Below are positions 9,850-18,406 of a stretch of DNA of 37,397 nt, piece by piece; the stretch's first letter is position 1, and the number at the start of each line of letters is the position of its first letter. The stretch covers positions 1 through 37,397 of the forward strand of contig LNFL01000111.1 of the NCBI GenBank assembly GCA_001464275.1, read 5' to 3'. The position numbers were made by a program, and so were the translations under genes. The notes beneath the pieces are model-generated. The model had not been told where the DNA came from and searched no databases. It saw nothing but the letters and a program-made list of their open reading frames with translations. This DNA is from Actinobacteria bacterium Ga0077560. Lineage in GTDB: Bacteria > Actinomycetota > Thermoleophilia > Miltoncostaeales > Miltoncostaeaceae.

Positions 9850-11809
9850 TCAGGCGGCCGCTCGCCGCGCCGGGGCGCGCCGGCGGCGGAGCACGCGAAC
9901 GCTCCAGGCGCTCAGCTCCAAGACGCCGCCGACCGGTCCCGTGGACACGGGAACGCCGTCCGGGCGGGCGGTGTCCAGCAGCTCGGTGAAGGTGGCGTCG
10001 GGCAGCGTGAACGGCGTGTCGGCGGGCCCCACGTTCACCAGCACCAGCAGGTCGGAGCGCGCCGGGCGCACGCCGCGCCCCTTCAGCAGCATCCCGAGCG
10101 CCCGGCGCCCGGGGTCGTTCCAGCCGTCGCCGTTCATGGGCGCGCCGTCGGGCCCCAGCCACACCACATCGCGCGGCCGCAGGAACTCGGTGCGGCGCAG
10201 CAGCGGCTCCTCGGCCCGCAGCGCGATCAGACGCCGCGTGAACGCCAGGAACGCCGCGTCCCGCTCGTCGAGCCGCCAGTCCATCCATGACACCGCGTTG
10301 TCCTGGCAGTAGGCGTTGTTGTTCCCGCCCTGCGTGCGCCGCCGCTCGTCGCCCCCCACCATCATCGGGACGCCGATCGAGGCGAACAGGGTCGCCAGCA
10401 GGCCGCGGGCCCGGCGGTCGCGCAGCTCCAGGATCGCCGGGTCGTCGGTGGGGCCCTCCACGCCCGAGTTCCAGGAGCGGTTGTGGCTCTCCCCGTCCAT
10501 GTTGCCCTCGAGGTTCGCCTCGTTGTGCTTGTGGTCGTACGCCACGAGGTCGGCGAGGGTGAAGCCGTCGTGGGCGGTCACCAGGTTCACGGCCCCGGCG
10601 GGCCCGCGGCCGGACGGGCCGTACCGGTCCTCGCCTCCCGAGAGGCGGCCGGCCAGCATGCCGATGGTGCCGCGACCGCACCACAGCTCGCGGACCTCGT
10701 CGCGGAACACGCCGTTGTGGTCGGCGAAGGGCGGCGGGAACTGCCCCACCTGGTAGCCGCCCAGGCCGAGATCCCAGGGCTCGGCGATGAGCTTGGTGCC
10801 CTGGAGGACCGGATCTGCGGCCATCGCGGCGAGCATGGGCGCATGCGGGTCGAACCCGGTGCGGCGGCGGCCCAGGGTGACGGCCAGGTCGAAGCGGAAG
10901 CCGTCGACGCCCATCTCGGTGACCCAGTACCGCAGCGAGTCCAGCACCATCCGCTGCACGACCGGGCTCTCGGGGTCGAGGGTGTTGCCGCAGCCGGTGG
11001 TGTCGAAGTACCGCGACGCGTCGTCGTCGGCGAGCCAGTACCAGGAGGGGTTGTCAATGCCGCGGAAGCACAGCGGCGGCACGTCGGGCCCGCCCTCGCA
11101 GGTGTGGTTGTAGACGACGTCCAGGATCACCTCGAGGCCGGCGTCGTGCAGCGCCCGCACCATCGACCGGAACTCGGCCACCTGGCCCCCGCGTGTGCCG
11201 GCCGCCGAGTACCCGCCGTGCGGCGCGAAGAAGCCGAGGGTCGAGTAGCCCCAGTAGTTGGTGAGTCCGCGCGCGGCGATTGCGGCCTCGGTGCGGTGCT
11301 CGTGCACGGGCATGAGCTGCACCGCGGTGACGCCCCACCACCGCCGGGTGCGCGAGGCCGGCGTAGGTGCCGCGCAGCTCCGGCGGCAACCCCGGGTGGA
11401 GCCGCGTGAGCCCGCGCACGTGGGTCTCGTAGATCACCGAGTCGGTGAGCGGCGTGCGCGGGTGCGCCCCGGTGTCGGCCGGGGAGACGTCCACCAGCAC
11501 CGACCAGTCGCCGTCGATCGCGCGGGCGTAGGGGTCGAACATGCGACGGGAGGGATCGAACAGCAGTCCCCGCGACGGGTCGTGCGGGCCGGACACGCGC
11601 AGCCCGTACCGCTGCCCGTGGCGCAGCGCCGGCACGCGGGCGCGCCACACCGCATCATCGCCGCGGATCATGGGTACGTGACGCTCGCCGCCGTCCATCG
11701 GCAGCACCAGATCCACCGATTCGGCGTGGTGCGAGATCACCGCGAAATCGGCATTCCCGTCGCGGACATGGGCGCCGAGGTCATCGGCGCTGCGCTCGGG
11801 GGCCGTCAT
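9850..11809 (-). pseudogene. glgX: Glycogen debranching enzyme GlgX, frameshifted (two frames)
   Basis: Isoamylase-type GH13 enzyme that removes alpha-1,6 branches left by phosphorylase. The 5' part (11809 to 11336) encodes the CBM48-like N-terminus through DSVIYETHVRGLTRLHPGLPPELRGTYAGLAHPAVV. The catalytic part continues in another frame from 11334 to 9850 with VTAVQLMPVHEH, NYWGYSTLGFFAP, nucleophile motif GFRFDLAV, AEPWDLG and VTAHDGFTL. At the junction about six residues normally present between HPAVV and GVTAV are missing and only one base remains, consistent with a 17-20 base out-of-frame deletion. The rest is intact, so this is either a recent mutation or an assembly error. A shortened product from the ATG at 11294 (MPVHEH) would lack the N-terminal domain and first barrel strands. 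Confidence 0.85.
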
Positions 11810-11829
11810 CAGGCAGCATTCAACCCCAT

Positions 11830-13701
11830 ATGGACGATCACCTGCGCAGCCGGGCCGACGCACTCGGCATCACCCTGGGCTATCACGACGTGATGGGCGG
11901 GTGGCGTGAGCCCCCCGAGGACGTCGTGCGGGCCATCTGCGACGAGCTCGGCGAACCCGTGGACACCACCACGACGGCCGTCGTGGTGCGCCCCGGTGCG
12001 CCCCGCCCGCTGCCGGGCGGCTTCGACGGCGGGCGGGTGCACCTTGAGGACGGGACCGAGGCGCCGGCGCCGGAGGTCCTGCCCGGGGAGCTGCCGCACG
12101 GCTACCACGCGCTGGTGGCCGCCGACGGCCGCCGCCTGCCGCTCATCGTGGCGCCCGACCGCGCATACCTGCCGCCGATGCTCGCCGACGGCGGCCGCAT
12201 GTGGGGCGTCGCCGTGCAGCTGTACGCCCTGCGCAGCGCCCGCAGCTGGGGCATGGGCGACCTGGGTGACCTGGCGGGCCTGCCCGCCGCGCTGGGGAAC
12301 CCCGACTTCCTGCTGGTGAACCCGCTGCATGCGCCCACCCCGGGGCCCTGGCAGGAGCCCAGCCCGTACTTCGCCGGCAGCCGCAAGTACCGGAACCCGC
12401 TGCACCTGGCCTTGGAGCTGGCACCGGAGGCCGGGGCCCTGCAGGGCCCCGCACGCGAGCGGTTCGCGGCGATCGCCGCCGAGGGCCGCGCCCTCAACGG
12501 CACCGAGCGCATCGACCGGAACCGGATCTGGGCACTCAAGCGCGAGGCGCTGGGCCTGCTGGCGGCCGCCGCCGACGCGGCGCCGGGGCGCCGGGCGGCC
12601 CTCGACGCCTTCTGCGCCGCCGATCCCGAGCTCGAGCGGTTCACCACGTTCTGCGCCCTGGCGGAGCTGCACGGGGGCGGCGACTGGCACGCCTGGCCCG
12701 CCGGCACCGCGCACGACCCCGCCGTGGCGCGCGTGTACGCCTACGCCCAGCTGCTCGCCGACGAGCAGCTGGCCGCGCTGCCCCGGATGGAGCTGGGGCT
12801 CATGACCGACCTCGCGGTGGGCGCATCGCGCGGCGGCTACGACGCGTGGGCGCACCGCGACGTGGTGAGCGCGGGCCTGCGCGTGGGCTGCCCGCCGGAC
12901 CTGCTGGGTCCCGAGGGGCAGGACTGGGGCGTGCCGCCGCTGCTGCCGGGCGCCCTGGCCCGCGAGGGCTATGCGCCGTTCATCGAGATCGTCCGCTCGG
13001 CGATGACCAACGCGGGCGGGCTGCGCATCGACCACGTGATGGGCCTGTCACGCCTGTTCGTCATCCCGGACGGCGCCACGGCGCTGGAGGGCACCTACCT
13101 GCGCATGCCCCTGGACGCGCTGCTGGGCATCCTCTGCATCGAGTCGCACCGCGCGTCCTGCCTGGTGGTGGGCGAGGACCTCGGCACCGTGGAGGAGGGT
13201 TTCCGCGAGCGTCTGGCCGAGCGGGGGCTGCTGTCCTACCGGCTGGCCTGGTTCGAGGACCGGCCGCCGCGCGACTACCCGCGCCCGTCGATGGCCGCCA
13301 CCACCACGCACGACCTGCCCACCGTCGCCGGGTTCGGCCACCTGCAGTCGATCGGGGCGAACGCCCCCGAGCTGCTGCAGGTGATCGCCGACGCCCAGCC
13401 CCACGAGCGGCAGCGGCTGCGCGAGCGGCTGGCCGAGGAGGGCATCGACGGGGCCTGGTCGGACGACCCGGAGGAACTCACCACCGCCCTGCACACGCTG
13501 CTGTCGCGCACCCCGAGCATGCTCGCCTGCGCGTCGCTGGACGACGTGGCGGGCGCGGTGATGCGCGCCAACGTGCCGGGCACCGTGGACCAGCACCCCA
13601 ACTGGCGCATCCCGCTGCCGGTGACGCTGGAGGAGCTGGCCGCCAGACCCCGCACCGCCCGCACCCTGGCGCCGCTGCGGGAGCGTCCCCGCACGGCCTG
13701 A
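11830..13701 (+). CDS. malQ: 4-alpha-glucanotransferase (amylomaltase, GH77)
   Basis: Transfers alpha-1,4-glucan segments between oligosaccharides, recycling short maltodextrins left by phosphorylase and debranching enzyme. The 623-residue protein has VQLYALRSARSWGMGDLGDL at the start of the barrel, then PYFAGSRKYRNPLHL, nucleophile Asp401 in LRIDHVMGL, acid/base Glu449 in VVGEDLGTVEEGF and Asp495 in TTHDLPTVAGF. ATG 11830 lies only 20 bases from the divergent glgX ATG, leaving almost no room for separate promoters with leaders. This is within the usual length for the actinobacterial branch, which has an N-terminal extension. An MFS gene follows nine bases downstream. Confidence 0.93.
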   Translation: MDDHLRSRADALGITLGYHDVMGGWREPPEDVVRAICDELGEPVDTTTTAVVVRPGAPRPLPGGFDGGRVHLEDGTEAPAPEVLPGELPHGYHALVAADGRRLPLIVAPDRAYLPPMLADGGRMWGVAVQLYALRSARSWGMGDLGDLAGLPAALGNPDFLLVNPLHAPTPGPWQEPSPYFAGSRKYRNPLHLALELAPEAGALQGPARERFAAIAAEGRALNGTERIDRNRIWALKREALGLLAAAADAAPGRRAALDAFCAADPELERFTTFCALAELHGGGDWHAWPAGTAHDPAVARVYAYAQLLADEQLAALPRMELGLMTDLAVGASRGGYDAWAHRDVVSAGLRVGCPPDLLGPEGQDWGVPPLLPGALAREGYAPFIEIVRSAMTNAGGLRIDHVMGLSRLFVIPDGATALEGTYLRMPLDALLGILCIESHRASCLVVGEDLGTVEEGFRERLAERGLLSYRLAWFEDRPPRDYPRPSMAATTTHDLPTVAGFGHLQSIGANAPELLQVIADAQPHERQRLRERLAEEGIDGAWSDDPEELTTALHTLLSRTPSMLACASLDDVAGAVMRANVPGTVDQHPNWRIPLPVTLEELAARPRTARTLAPLRERPRTA

Positions 13702-13710
13702 AGCGGTCCC

Positions 13711-14845
13711 GTGGACGCCGGATACCGCGGCGTGCTGGCGCTGCCGGCCGCGCGCCGGCTGCTGGCGGCGATCACGCTCGCGTGGCTGGGCTTCGGGATG
13801 GTGGTGCTGGCGGTGTTCCTGGCCGCCGAGCGGGCGAGCGGCTCGGCGGTGATCGCGGGCTTGGCCGTGGCGGCGCAGGCGGTGGGTGCAGCGGCGCTCG
13901 CCCCGTTCCGGGGGCGGCTGCTCGACCGGCGCGGGCCGCGGCCGTGGCTGGCGGTGTTCGCGGCCGTCCACGGCACGGCGCTCGTCCTGCTGGCGCTCGC
14001 CGCCAGGGCCGGGTCCACGGACGTGGTGGTGATCGGCCTCGCGGGCCTTGCGGGCCTTGCCGCGCCCCCGCTCATCGCGACCCTGCGCCAGGAGTGGGCG
14101 GTCGTGCTGCCGGAGCACCGGCTCCGGCGCGGGTACGCGCTCACCTCGCTCATCGGGGACGCCGGGCTGGTGGCGGGTCCCGTGCTGGCGGGCGCGCTGT
14201 TCACAGTGGTGGCCTGGCTGCCCCTGGTCCTGGCCGCCGTGTTCGTGCTGGCCGGCGCACTCGTGGCCCGCGGGGGACCGCCCCCGACCCCGGATGCGGG
14301 TGACCGCCCGCGGCTGGCCGGTCGCGACTTCACCACGCTCCTGTGCGTGTCGGTGGGGCTGGGCGTGGCGGTGGGCATCGTCGAGGTCAGCGTCCCCACC
14401 GCGGCGCTCGGCTGGGAGGTGGCCGCCTGGGCGGGCGTGATGCTGGCGGCGTTCGCCGCCGGGAGCATCCTCGGCGGCCTGTGGTTCGGGCGGCGTGACC
14501 GGGGTGGCACCTCGCTGCGCCGCTACCTGCTCGCCACCGCGGTGCTGGCCGCCCTCATCGCGCCGCTGGCGGCGGCCGTGGGGCCGGTGAGCCTGGGGCT
14601 GCTGCTGCTGGTGGCCGGCCTGGGCTACGGCCCCGCCACGATCGCCCTCTTCGAGGCCCTGGACGCGGTCGCGCCCGCGCGAGCCACGGAGGCGTTCACG
14701 TGGATCACCACCGCCGAGGCCGCGGGAAGCGCCGGCGGGGCGGCGGCGGCCGGATGGATCGTGGCTCCCGGAGGCGTTCACGACGGGTGCCGTGGTGCTG
14801 GCCGCCGCCGCGGCTTGGGGTCTGGCGCGGACGCGCGAGCCCTAG
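13711..14845 (+). CDS. MFS-type transporter, probable 1-base frameshift near the 3' end
   Basis: Hydrophobic protein with about 11-12 membrane helices, a cytoplasmic loop LLDRRGPRP after helix 2 (a form of the MFS loop-2 motif) and a second-half repeat GSILGGLWFGRRDR. Likely a drug or metabolite exporter of the major facilitator superfamily; substrate unknown. It starts at GTG 13711, nine bases after malQ. Around 14769 (CCCGGAGGCG) one extra G seems to shift the frame. The alternate frame reads EAFTTGAVVLAAAAAWGLARTREP and stops at 14845, completing a last helix. The uncorrected frame instead runs to 15369 as non-hydrophobic sequence antisense to the toxin and antitoxin genes, which is implausible. 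Confidence 0.7.
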
Positions 14846-15240
14846 CCCGCAGCCTCCCAAGGGTCCAGAAGCGCCACACCCGTTCTGGCGACGTCCCGGG
14901 TGTTCCGCGTGACCAGTGTGAGACCGTGGTGCAGAGCGGTGGCCGCGAGATGGCCGTCCACGAAGGCGATCGGGTCGGGCACGCCCAGACGCGCGTACCG
15001 CTCGGCGATCTCCAGCGTCACCGGGAGAATGCGCCCCTCATGGTCGGCGATGAGCCCGGCCAGCCAGCGGTCGAGCCCTGCGCGCCGTCGGCGTTCGACG
15101 CCCGCCCGGATCTCGCCGATGGTGAGCACGCTCAGGTGCCGGTCGGCGAGGGGGATGGAGGCCACCCACGCGCGCACCGCCGGGTGACCGTTCCGACGAC
15201 GGAGCTCGGACACCACGTTGGTGTCGAGGAGCACGCTCAC
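14842..15240 (-). CDS. PIN-domain ribonuclease toxin (VapC/FitB-like)
   Basis: Type II toxin of 132 residues; PIN proteins cleave RNA using a metal held by conserved acids. It begins LLDTNVVSELRRR and keeps the acids of the family: Asp6, Glu43 in TIGEIRAG, Asp95 in FVDGHLAATA and Asp116 in TRNTRD. The DTNVVSE start and GHLAATAL helix resemble the FitB subgroup. Its GTG start at 15240 overlaps the antitoxin stop (GTGA). The stop shares the palindromic CTAG (14842-14845) with the convergent, frame-corrected MFS gene. Active site intact, so probably functional. Confidence 0.92.
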   Translation of the reverse strand: MSVLLDTNVVSELRRRNGHPAVRAWVASIPLADRHLSVLTIGEIRAGVERRRRAGLDRWLAGLIADHEGRILPVTLEIAERYARLGVPDPIAFVDGHLAATALHHGLTLVTRNTRDVARTGVALLDPWEAAG

Positions 15241-15494
15241 ACGAGCGGGCTGGACTCCGGGATCTCCCGTCCCGCCACGATCTCGTCCAGCAGGTCGGCG
15301 AACTCGTCGTCCACCGCGCCCTCGAGGAGCGAATCACCGCCGCCATCCGCCCCTCGCAGACGCCGATAGTCCTCGATCGAGAGCACGACTGCCACCTCAC
15401 GACCGTGGCGGGTCACCACCTGGGGACCGTCGGTGCGGGCACTGTCGACCAGTCGACTGAACCGCTGCTTCGCATCCTGGAGTTGCCACGCCAT
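15237..15494 (-). CDS. Phd/YefM-family antitoxin
   Basis: An 85-residue antitoxin that should bind the PIN toxin by its C-terminus and DNA by its N-terminal domain. The sequence MAWQLQDAKQRFSRLVDSA, TRHGREVAVVLSIEDYRRL is the classical Phd/YefM fold, and the acidic C-terminal tail (VDDEFADLLDEI) would wrap the toxin. ATG 15494 is preferred over an upstream TTG at 15542, because the latter would make the perfect palindromic operator part of the coding sequence and GAGGGGGG lies just upstream of 15494. Transcribed first, followed by the toxin with a 4-base overlap. Confidence 0.9.
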   Translation of the reverse strand: MAWQLQDAKQRFSRLVDSARTDGPQVVTRHGREVAVVLSIEDYRRLRGADGGGDSLLEGAVDDEFADLLDEIVAGREIPESSPLV

Positions 15495-15502
15495 CGGAGC
15501 CC

Positions 15503-15535
15503 CCCTCGTTCTGTCCAGGCTGGACAGAACGAGGG
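15503..15535. promoter_or_regulatory. 33-bp perfect palindrome, toxin-antitoxin operator
   Basis: Two 16-base arms (CCCTCGTTCTGTCCAG and its exact complement) flank a single central G, ending eight bases before the antitoxin ATG. This is the expected position and symmetry for autoregulation by a Phd-type antitoxin dimer. As RNA it could also fold into a hairpin ending the upstream arsR-SRPBCC transcript. Confidence 0.75.
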
Positions 15536-15563
15536 TAGCCAACTGTGGGGCGCATCGCCACGT

Positions 15564-16028
15564 TCAGGCCTCGTCGAGCATCCGGCCGAGCTTGTCCAGA
15601 GCCTGCGACCAGCCCTGCCCGTGGCTGTCACGGCTCTGAGCGCTGATGAACGGCGTCTGGTGGAAGGTCATCAGCGTGCCGCCCTCCACCTCGTCGAAGT
15701 TCACCGTGATCACCGACACGTGGTCGGGGGAATCCGGTCCGGGGTCGTCCCAGATGAACGTGTAGACCAGCCGCTCCGGGGCGACGATCTCCCGGTAGAC
15801 GCCGTGGAATCCGTACTCCGAGCCGGACGCGTCCTCCCGGATGCGCCCGCTCCAGGCGCCGCCCACCACCGGGTTCACGTCCGCCGCCGTGCAGGTGTAC
15901 CCGTCGGGACCCCACCAGCCGCCCTCGCCGAACACCCGGAACACCGCATCCCGGGGATGGGCGAAGAACCGGGTGATCGTGAGGTCGTCACCGACCGCCC
16001 GGACCTCATTCAGCCGCTGCTGTGCCAT
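15564..16028 (-). CDS. SRPBCC (AHSA1-like) domain protein
   Basis: A 154-residue START/SRPBCC fold protein of the AHSA1 (activator of Hsp90 ATPase homologue) group, which binds small hydrophobic ligands; no enzymatic role can be assigned. Family landmarks are ITRFFAHPRDAVFRVFGEG, the WWGPDGYTC strand, the FHGVYREIVAPERLVYTF strand pair and the C-terminal helix GWSQALDKLGRMLDEA. The ATG overlaps the end of the arsR gene by 23 bases. This arsR-AHSA1 pairing is common in actinobacteria and suggests the regulator controls the pair. Confidence 0.92.
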   Translation of the reverse strand: MAQQRLNEVRAVGDDLTITRFFAHPRDAVFRVFGEGGWWGPDGYTCTAADVNPVVGGAWSGRIREDASGSEYGFHGVYREIVAPERLVYTFIWDDPGPDSPDHVSVITVNFDEVEGGTLMTFHQTPFISAQSRDSHGQGWSQALDKLGRMLDEA

Positions 16029-16380
16029 CGCCGCGTTCCTCCTCGTCCGAGATCTCGTCCAGGCGCCGGGCGAGCCGGTCGAAGCCGGCCTCCCAGAAGG
16101 CGCGCTGGTCCGCCATCCACTCCTCCGCGTCGCGCAGGCGCTCCGCCCGAAGCCGGCACCGCCGGCCCGGCCCGCGCCGCCCCCGCTCGATCAGCTCCGC
16201 CCGCTCCAGCACCGACAGGTGCTTGGACACCGCGGGCAAAGTCATCGCGAACGGCGCCGCCAGCTCCGCCACCGTCGCCTCACCGCGGGTGAGCCGCATG
16301 AGGATCGCCCGGCGGGTGGGGTCCGCGAGGGCCGCGAACGTGGCGCTCAGCCGTTCCTGCTCGGTGGTCAGCAACTTCAC
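16006..16380 (-). CDS. ArsR-family winged-helix repressor
   Basis: A 124-residue helix-turn-helix regulator. FAALADPTRRAILMRLTRGEATVAELAAPFAMTLPAVSKHLSVLERAELIERGRRG (about residues 15-70) is a full ArsR DNA-binding domain. It lacks the cysteine metal sites of ArsR/SmtB sensors, so it belongs to the non-metal group usually paired with SRPBCC proteins. It starts with GTG at 16380. The 13-base palindrome GGTTAAGTTAACC lies six bases upstream and is the probable self-operator. Confidence 0.93.
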   Translation of the reverse strand: MKLLTTEQERLSATFAALADPTRRAILMRLTRGEATVAELAAPFAMTLPAVSKHLSVLERAELIERGRRGPGRRCRLRAERLRDAEEWMADQRAFWEAGFDRLARRLDEISDEEERGDGTAAAE

Positions 16381-16385
16381 CGCCT

Positions 16386-16398
16386 GGTTAAGTTAACC
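16386..16398. promoter_or_regulatory. Probable ArsR operator GGTTAAGTTAACC
   Basis: A perfect inverted repeat of six bases with a one-base centre immediately upstream of the arsR GTG. Its A+T content stands out sharply from the surrounding sequence. Position and symmetry fit an autoregulatory site; a possible TAGATA -10 lies just beyond it. Confidence 0.55.
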
Positions 16399-16431
16399 GT
16401 GCGGTGAATATCTACCCGCGAGCGTGTGGTG

Positions 16432-17457
16432 TCAACCCACCCCGAGCAGCCGCAGCGCGTTCCCGGCGAGCTGGCGGCGCACCTCCTGCGCGCCCAGGCC
16501 GGCCTCCAGCAGCATCGGCCGGACCACGTGCGGGATGTGGGCGAACCCGGGGCCGCCGAAGCGCATGAGCTGGGTCTTCGTGCAGATGTCGTGGGAGTGC
16601 ACCAGCCGGTCGCCGAATCCCCCGTCGATCAGGTCGAGCGTGGCCCGCAGGCGCTCCGCGTCGCTCGGCATTCGCACCGCGCCGTACACGAACTCGTCGC
16701 CCCACAGGTCGAACGCGATCACCGCCCCGCGCGCCATCAGCGACCGGTGGTAGTCCAGGCCGCCGGGCACGTGCGGATCGAGATGGCACAGCACCGTGCG
16801 CGAGAGGTCCCCGCCGGCCGCCTCGACGATGTCCAGCGCCTCGTGGCCGCGGCGGGCCCACGGGTGCAGGTGGACGTACAGCGGCAGGCCGGTGGCGGCC
16901 TGCGCCATGGACGCCCCGGACAGCGCCGCCCGCTCGGCCGGATGGATGGGGTCGCCCGTGCCGATCTCACCGATCACGGCCGGGCGCGGCTGCGGGCCCA
17001 GCACCGCGGCCAGGATGGCGTCGCGGTACCACTCCGGCGGGGCGTCCACCGGGTCCCCCGGCCGGGATTCGATGATGTACGGCCCGCAGCCCATCACCAC
17101 GTCCACCCCGGCGTGCCGCGAGATCTCCGCCATCCCCGCCGGGTCCCTGCCCACCGAGTCCGGGGTCACGTCCACCACCAGCGCATGGTGCGGTGCCAGC
17201 ACGCGCAGCTCGTGCGCCATCCGCTCCCGGTCGTCCAGAACCAGGTTGTCCCGGCAGGCGAAGGGGTTGCCGCGCACCCGGTCCAGGTTCCCCGGCCCCA
17301 CCGGCTCGTCGGCCAGATGCCGGGTGGGCGCGTGCGTGGTGTCGTGCCAGCAGCGGATGTCGATGAGCAGATGCTCGTGCGCCAGCACGACCTCGTAGTC
17401 GTCGCGCACGGGACGGCCGTCCACGGTGACCGGTGAGGATCTGGGGTTTTCCGTCAT
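16432..17457 (-). CDS. Phosphotriesterase-homology (PHP-like) metal-dependent hydrolase
   Basis: Binuclear-metal amidohydrolase of 341 residues. Metal ligands are visible: AHEHLLID near residue 26, then Glu164 in VIGEIGTG, HLHP, CHLD and the final Asp in HSHDICTK. The bridging residue is Glu rather than the carboxylated Lys of true phosphotriesterases and lactonases, as in the E. coli phosphotriesterase homology protein, so activity on organophosphates is not expected; a lactonase or ester hydrolase role is possible. ATG 17457 has AGGAGAT upstream. It is divergent from the SnoaL-like gene. The substrate cannot be told from context. Confidence 0.88.
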   Translation of the reverse strand: MTENPRSSPVTVDGRPVRDDYEVVLAHEHLLIDIRCWHDTTHAPTRHLADEPVGPGNLDRVRGNPFACRDNLVLDDRERMAHELRVLAPHHALVVDVTPDSVGRDPAGMAEISRHAGVDVVMGCGPYIIESRPGDPVDAPPEWYRDAILAAVLGPQPRPAVIGEIGTGDPIHPAERAALSGASMAQAATGLPLYVHLHPWARRGHEALDIVEAAGGDLSRTVLCHLDPHVPGGLDYHRSLMARGAVIAFDLWGDEFVYGAVRMPSDAERLRATLDLIDGGFGDRLVHSHDICTKTQLMRFGGPGFAHIPHVVRPMLLEAGLGAQEVRRQLAGNALRLLGVG

Positions 17458-17523
17458 GCGACATCTCCTGCGGCGGGTGGAGCCTCGGCGTGCCCCCGGA
17501 TCCCCACAGGGAGGACAGGCGCG

Positions 17524-17955
17524 ATGAGCGACATGAGCCGTATCGCCACCAGGTACGCCGAGGAGGTGTGGAACCAGGGAAACCTGGGTGCCACCGACGA
17601 GATCTTCGCCGACGGGCACGCCTACCACGACCCCATGATGCCCGGGCTGCCGCCCGGCCCCGAGGGCGTGCGCACGAGAGTGCGCGCCTACATGGAGGCC
17701 TTCCCGGACGCCCGCGTGGACGTGCACGAGATCATCACGTGCGGTGACGTGGTGGCCACCCGATGGACCTGGGGCGGCACGAACACCGGACCGATGATGG
17801 GCGGGCCCGCGACCGGCAGGCGCGCGCAGATCGAGGGGATGCACTGGTTCCGCTTCGAGGGGAACCGCATCGCCGAGAGCTGGACCCACGCCGACAACGT
17901 CGGGCTGCTCGCCCAGCTGGGGCTGGTGGACCTGCCCGCGCCGCAGACCGCCTGA
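17524..17955 (+). CDS. SnoaL-like ester cyclase family protein
   Basis: A 143-residue NTF2-like fold protein: YAEEVWNQGNLGATDEIFADGHAYHDPM, a PEGVRTRVRAYMEAFPDARVDVHEII helix-strand pair, GRRAQIEGMHWFRFEGNRIAESWTHADNVGLLAQLG. This is the SnoaL/ester cyclase pattern with the usual C-terminal W..D..GL.QLG ending. GGGAGGA precedes the ATG. Function is unknown outside polyketide cyclases; no polyketide genes are nearby. Its stop and that of the convergent VOC gene lie within one palindrome (17952-17965). Confidence 0.88.
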   Translation: MSDMSRIATRYAEEVWNQGNLGATDEIFADGHAYHDPMMPGLPPGPEGVRTRVRAYMEAFPDARVDVHEIITCGDVVATRWTWGGTNTGPMMGGPATGRRAQIEGMHWFRFEGNRIAESWTHADNVGLLAQLGLVDLPAPQTA

Positions 17956-17961
17956 CCGCGG

Positions 17962-18363
17962 TCAGACGCCGGGCGGGGAGGTCCCCGGCCGGTAGGTCCC
18001 GACGCTCCACGTGTTGCCCTCGGGGTCGAGCGCCAGGTAGTCGCGGCTGCCGTAGTCGGTGTACCGCGGCTCCATGGTGATCTCGGCCCCGGCGGCGCGC
18101 GCCCGCGCGCAGTGCGCGTCCACGTCGTCGCACACCAGGTAGACGAGCGCCGTCACCCCGTCACGGCCGGCGGGGCTCACCCATCCACGATCCGGCTGCT
18201 CGCCGCCCACCATCACCAGGGCGTCGCCGCTGCGCAGCTCGGCGTGCCCGACGGCGCCGTCGGGGCCGGTCACGCGCAGGACGGTCTGGAACCCGAAGGC
18301 GCGTTCCAGGAAGTCGATCGCCGCGGCGGCGTCGCGGTAGAAGAGCGCGGGATATGCGGTCAT
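17962..18363 (-). CDS. VOC-family (glyoxalase/PhnB-like) protein
   Basis: A 133-residue vicinal-oxygen-chelate protein with two beta-alpha-beta-beta-beta modules: YPALFYRDAAAAIDFLERAFGFQTVLRV at the start and DVDAHCARARAAGAEITMEPRYTDYGSRDYLALDPEGNTWSVGTY in the second half. The PhnB/glyoxalase-like subgroup contains resistance proteins and many of unknown function; no substrate is implied here. GAGGTGA lies just upstream of the ATG. It follows the AraC gene on the same strand after 43 bases and may be its co-transcribed partner. Confidence 0.9.
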   Translation of the reverse strand: MTAYPALFYRDAAAAIDFLERAFGFQTVLRVTGPDGAVGHAELRSGDALVMVGGEQPDRGWVSPAGRDGVTALVYLVCDDVDAHCARARAAGAEITMEPRYTDYGSRDYLALDPEGNTWSVGTYRPGTSPPGV

Positions 18364-18406
18364 GGGGTCACCTCGCGGTCGTGGTGCTCCCAGTGTGGCC
18401 GCCGGT

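Noticed and set aside
15237-15542. Longer antitoxin starting at TTG 15542
   Set aside because: It would put the 33-bp operator palindrome within coding sequence; ATG 15494 has a good ribosome-binding site and matches the family start.
16432-17457. True phosphotriesterase or quorum-quenching lactonase
   Set aside because: The bridging Lys is replaced by Glu164, as in the E. coli phosphotriesterase homology protein, so this activity should not be claimed.
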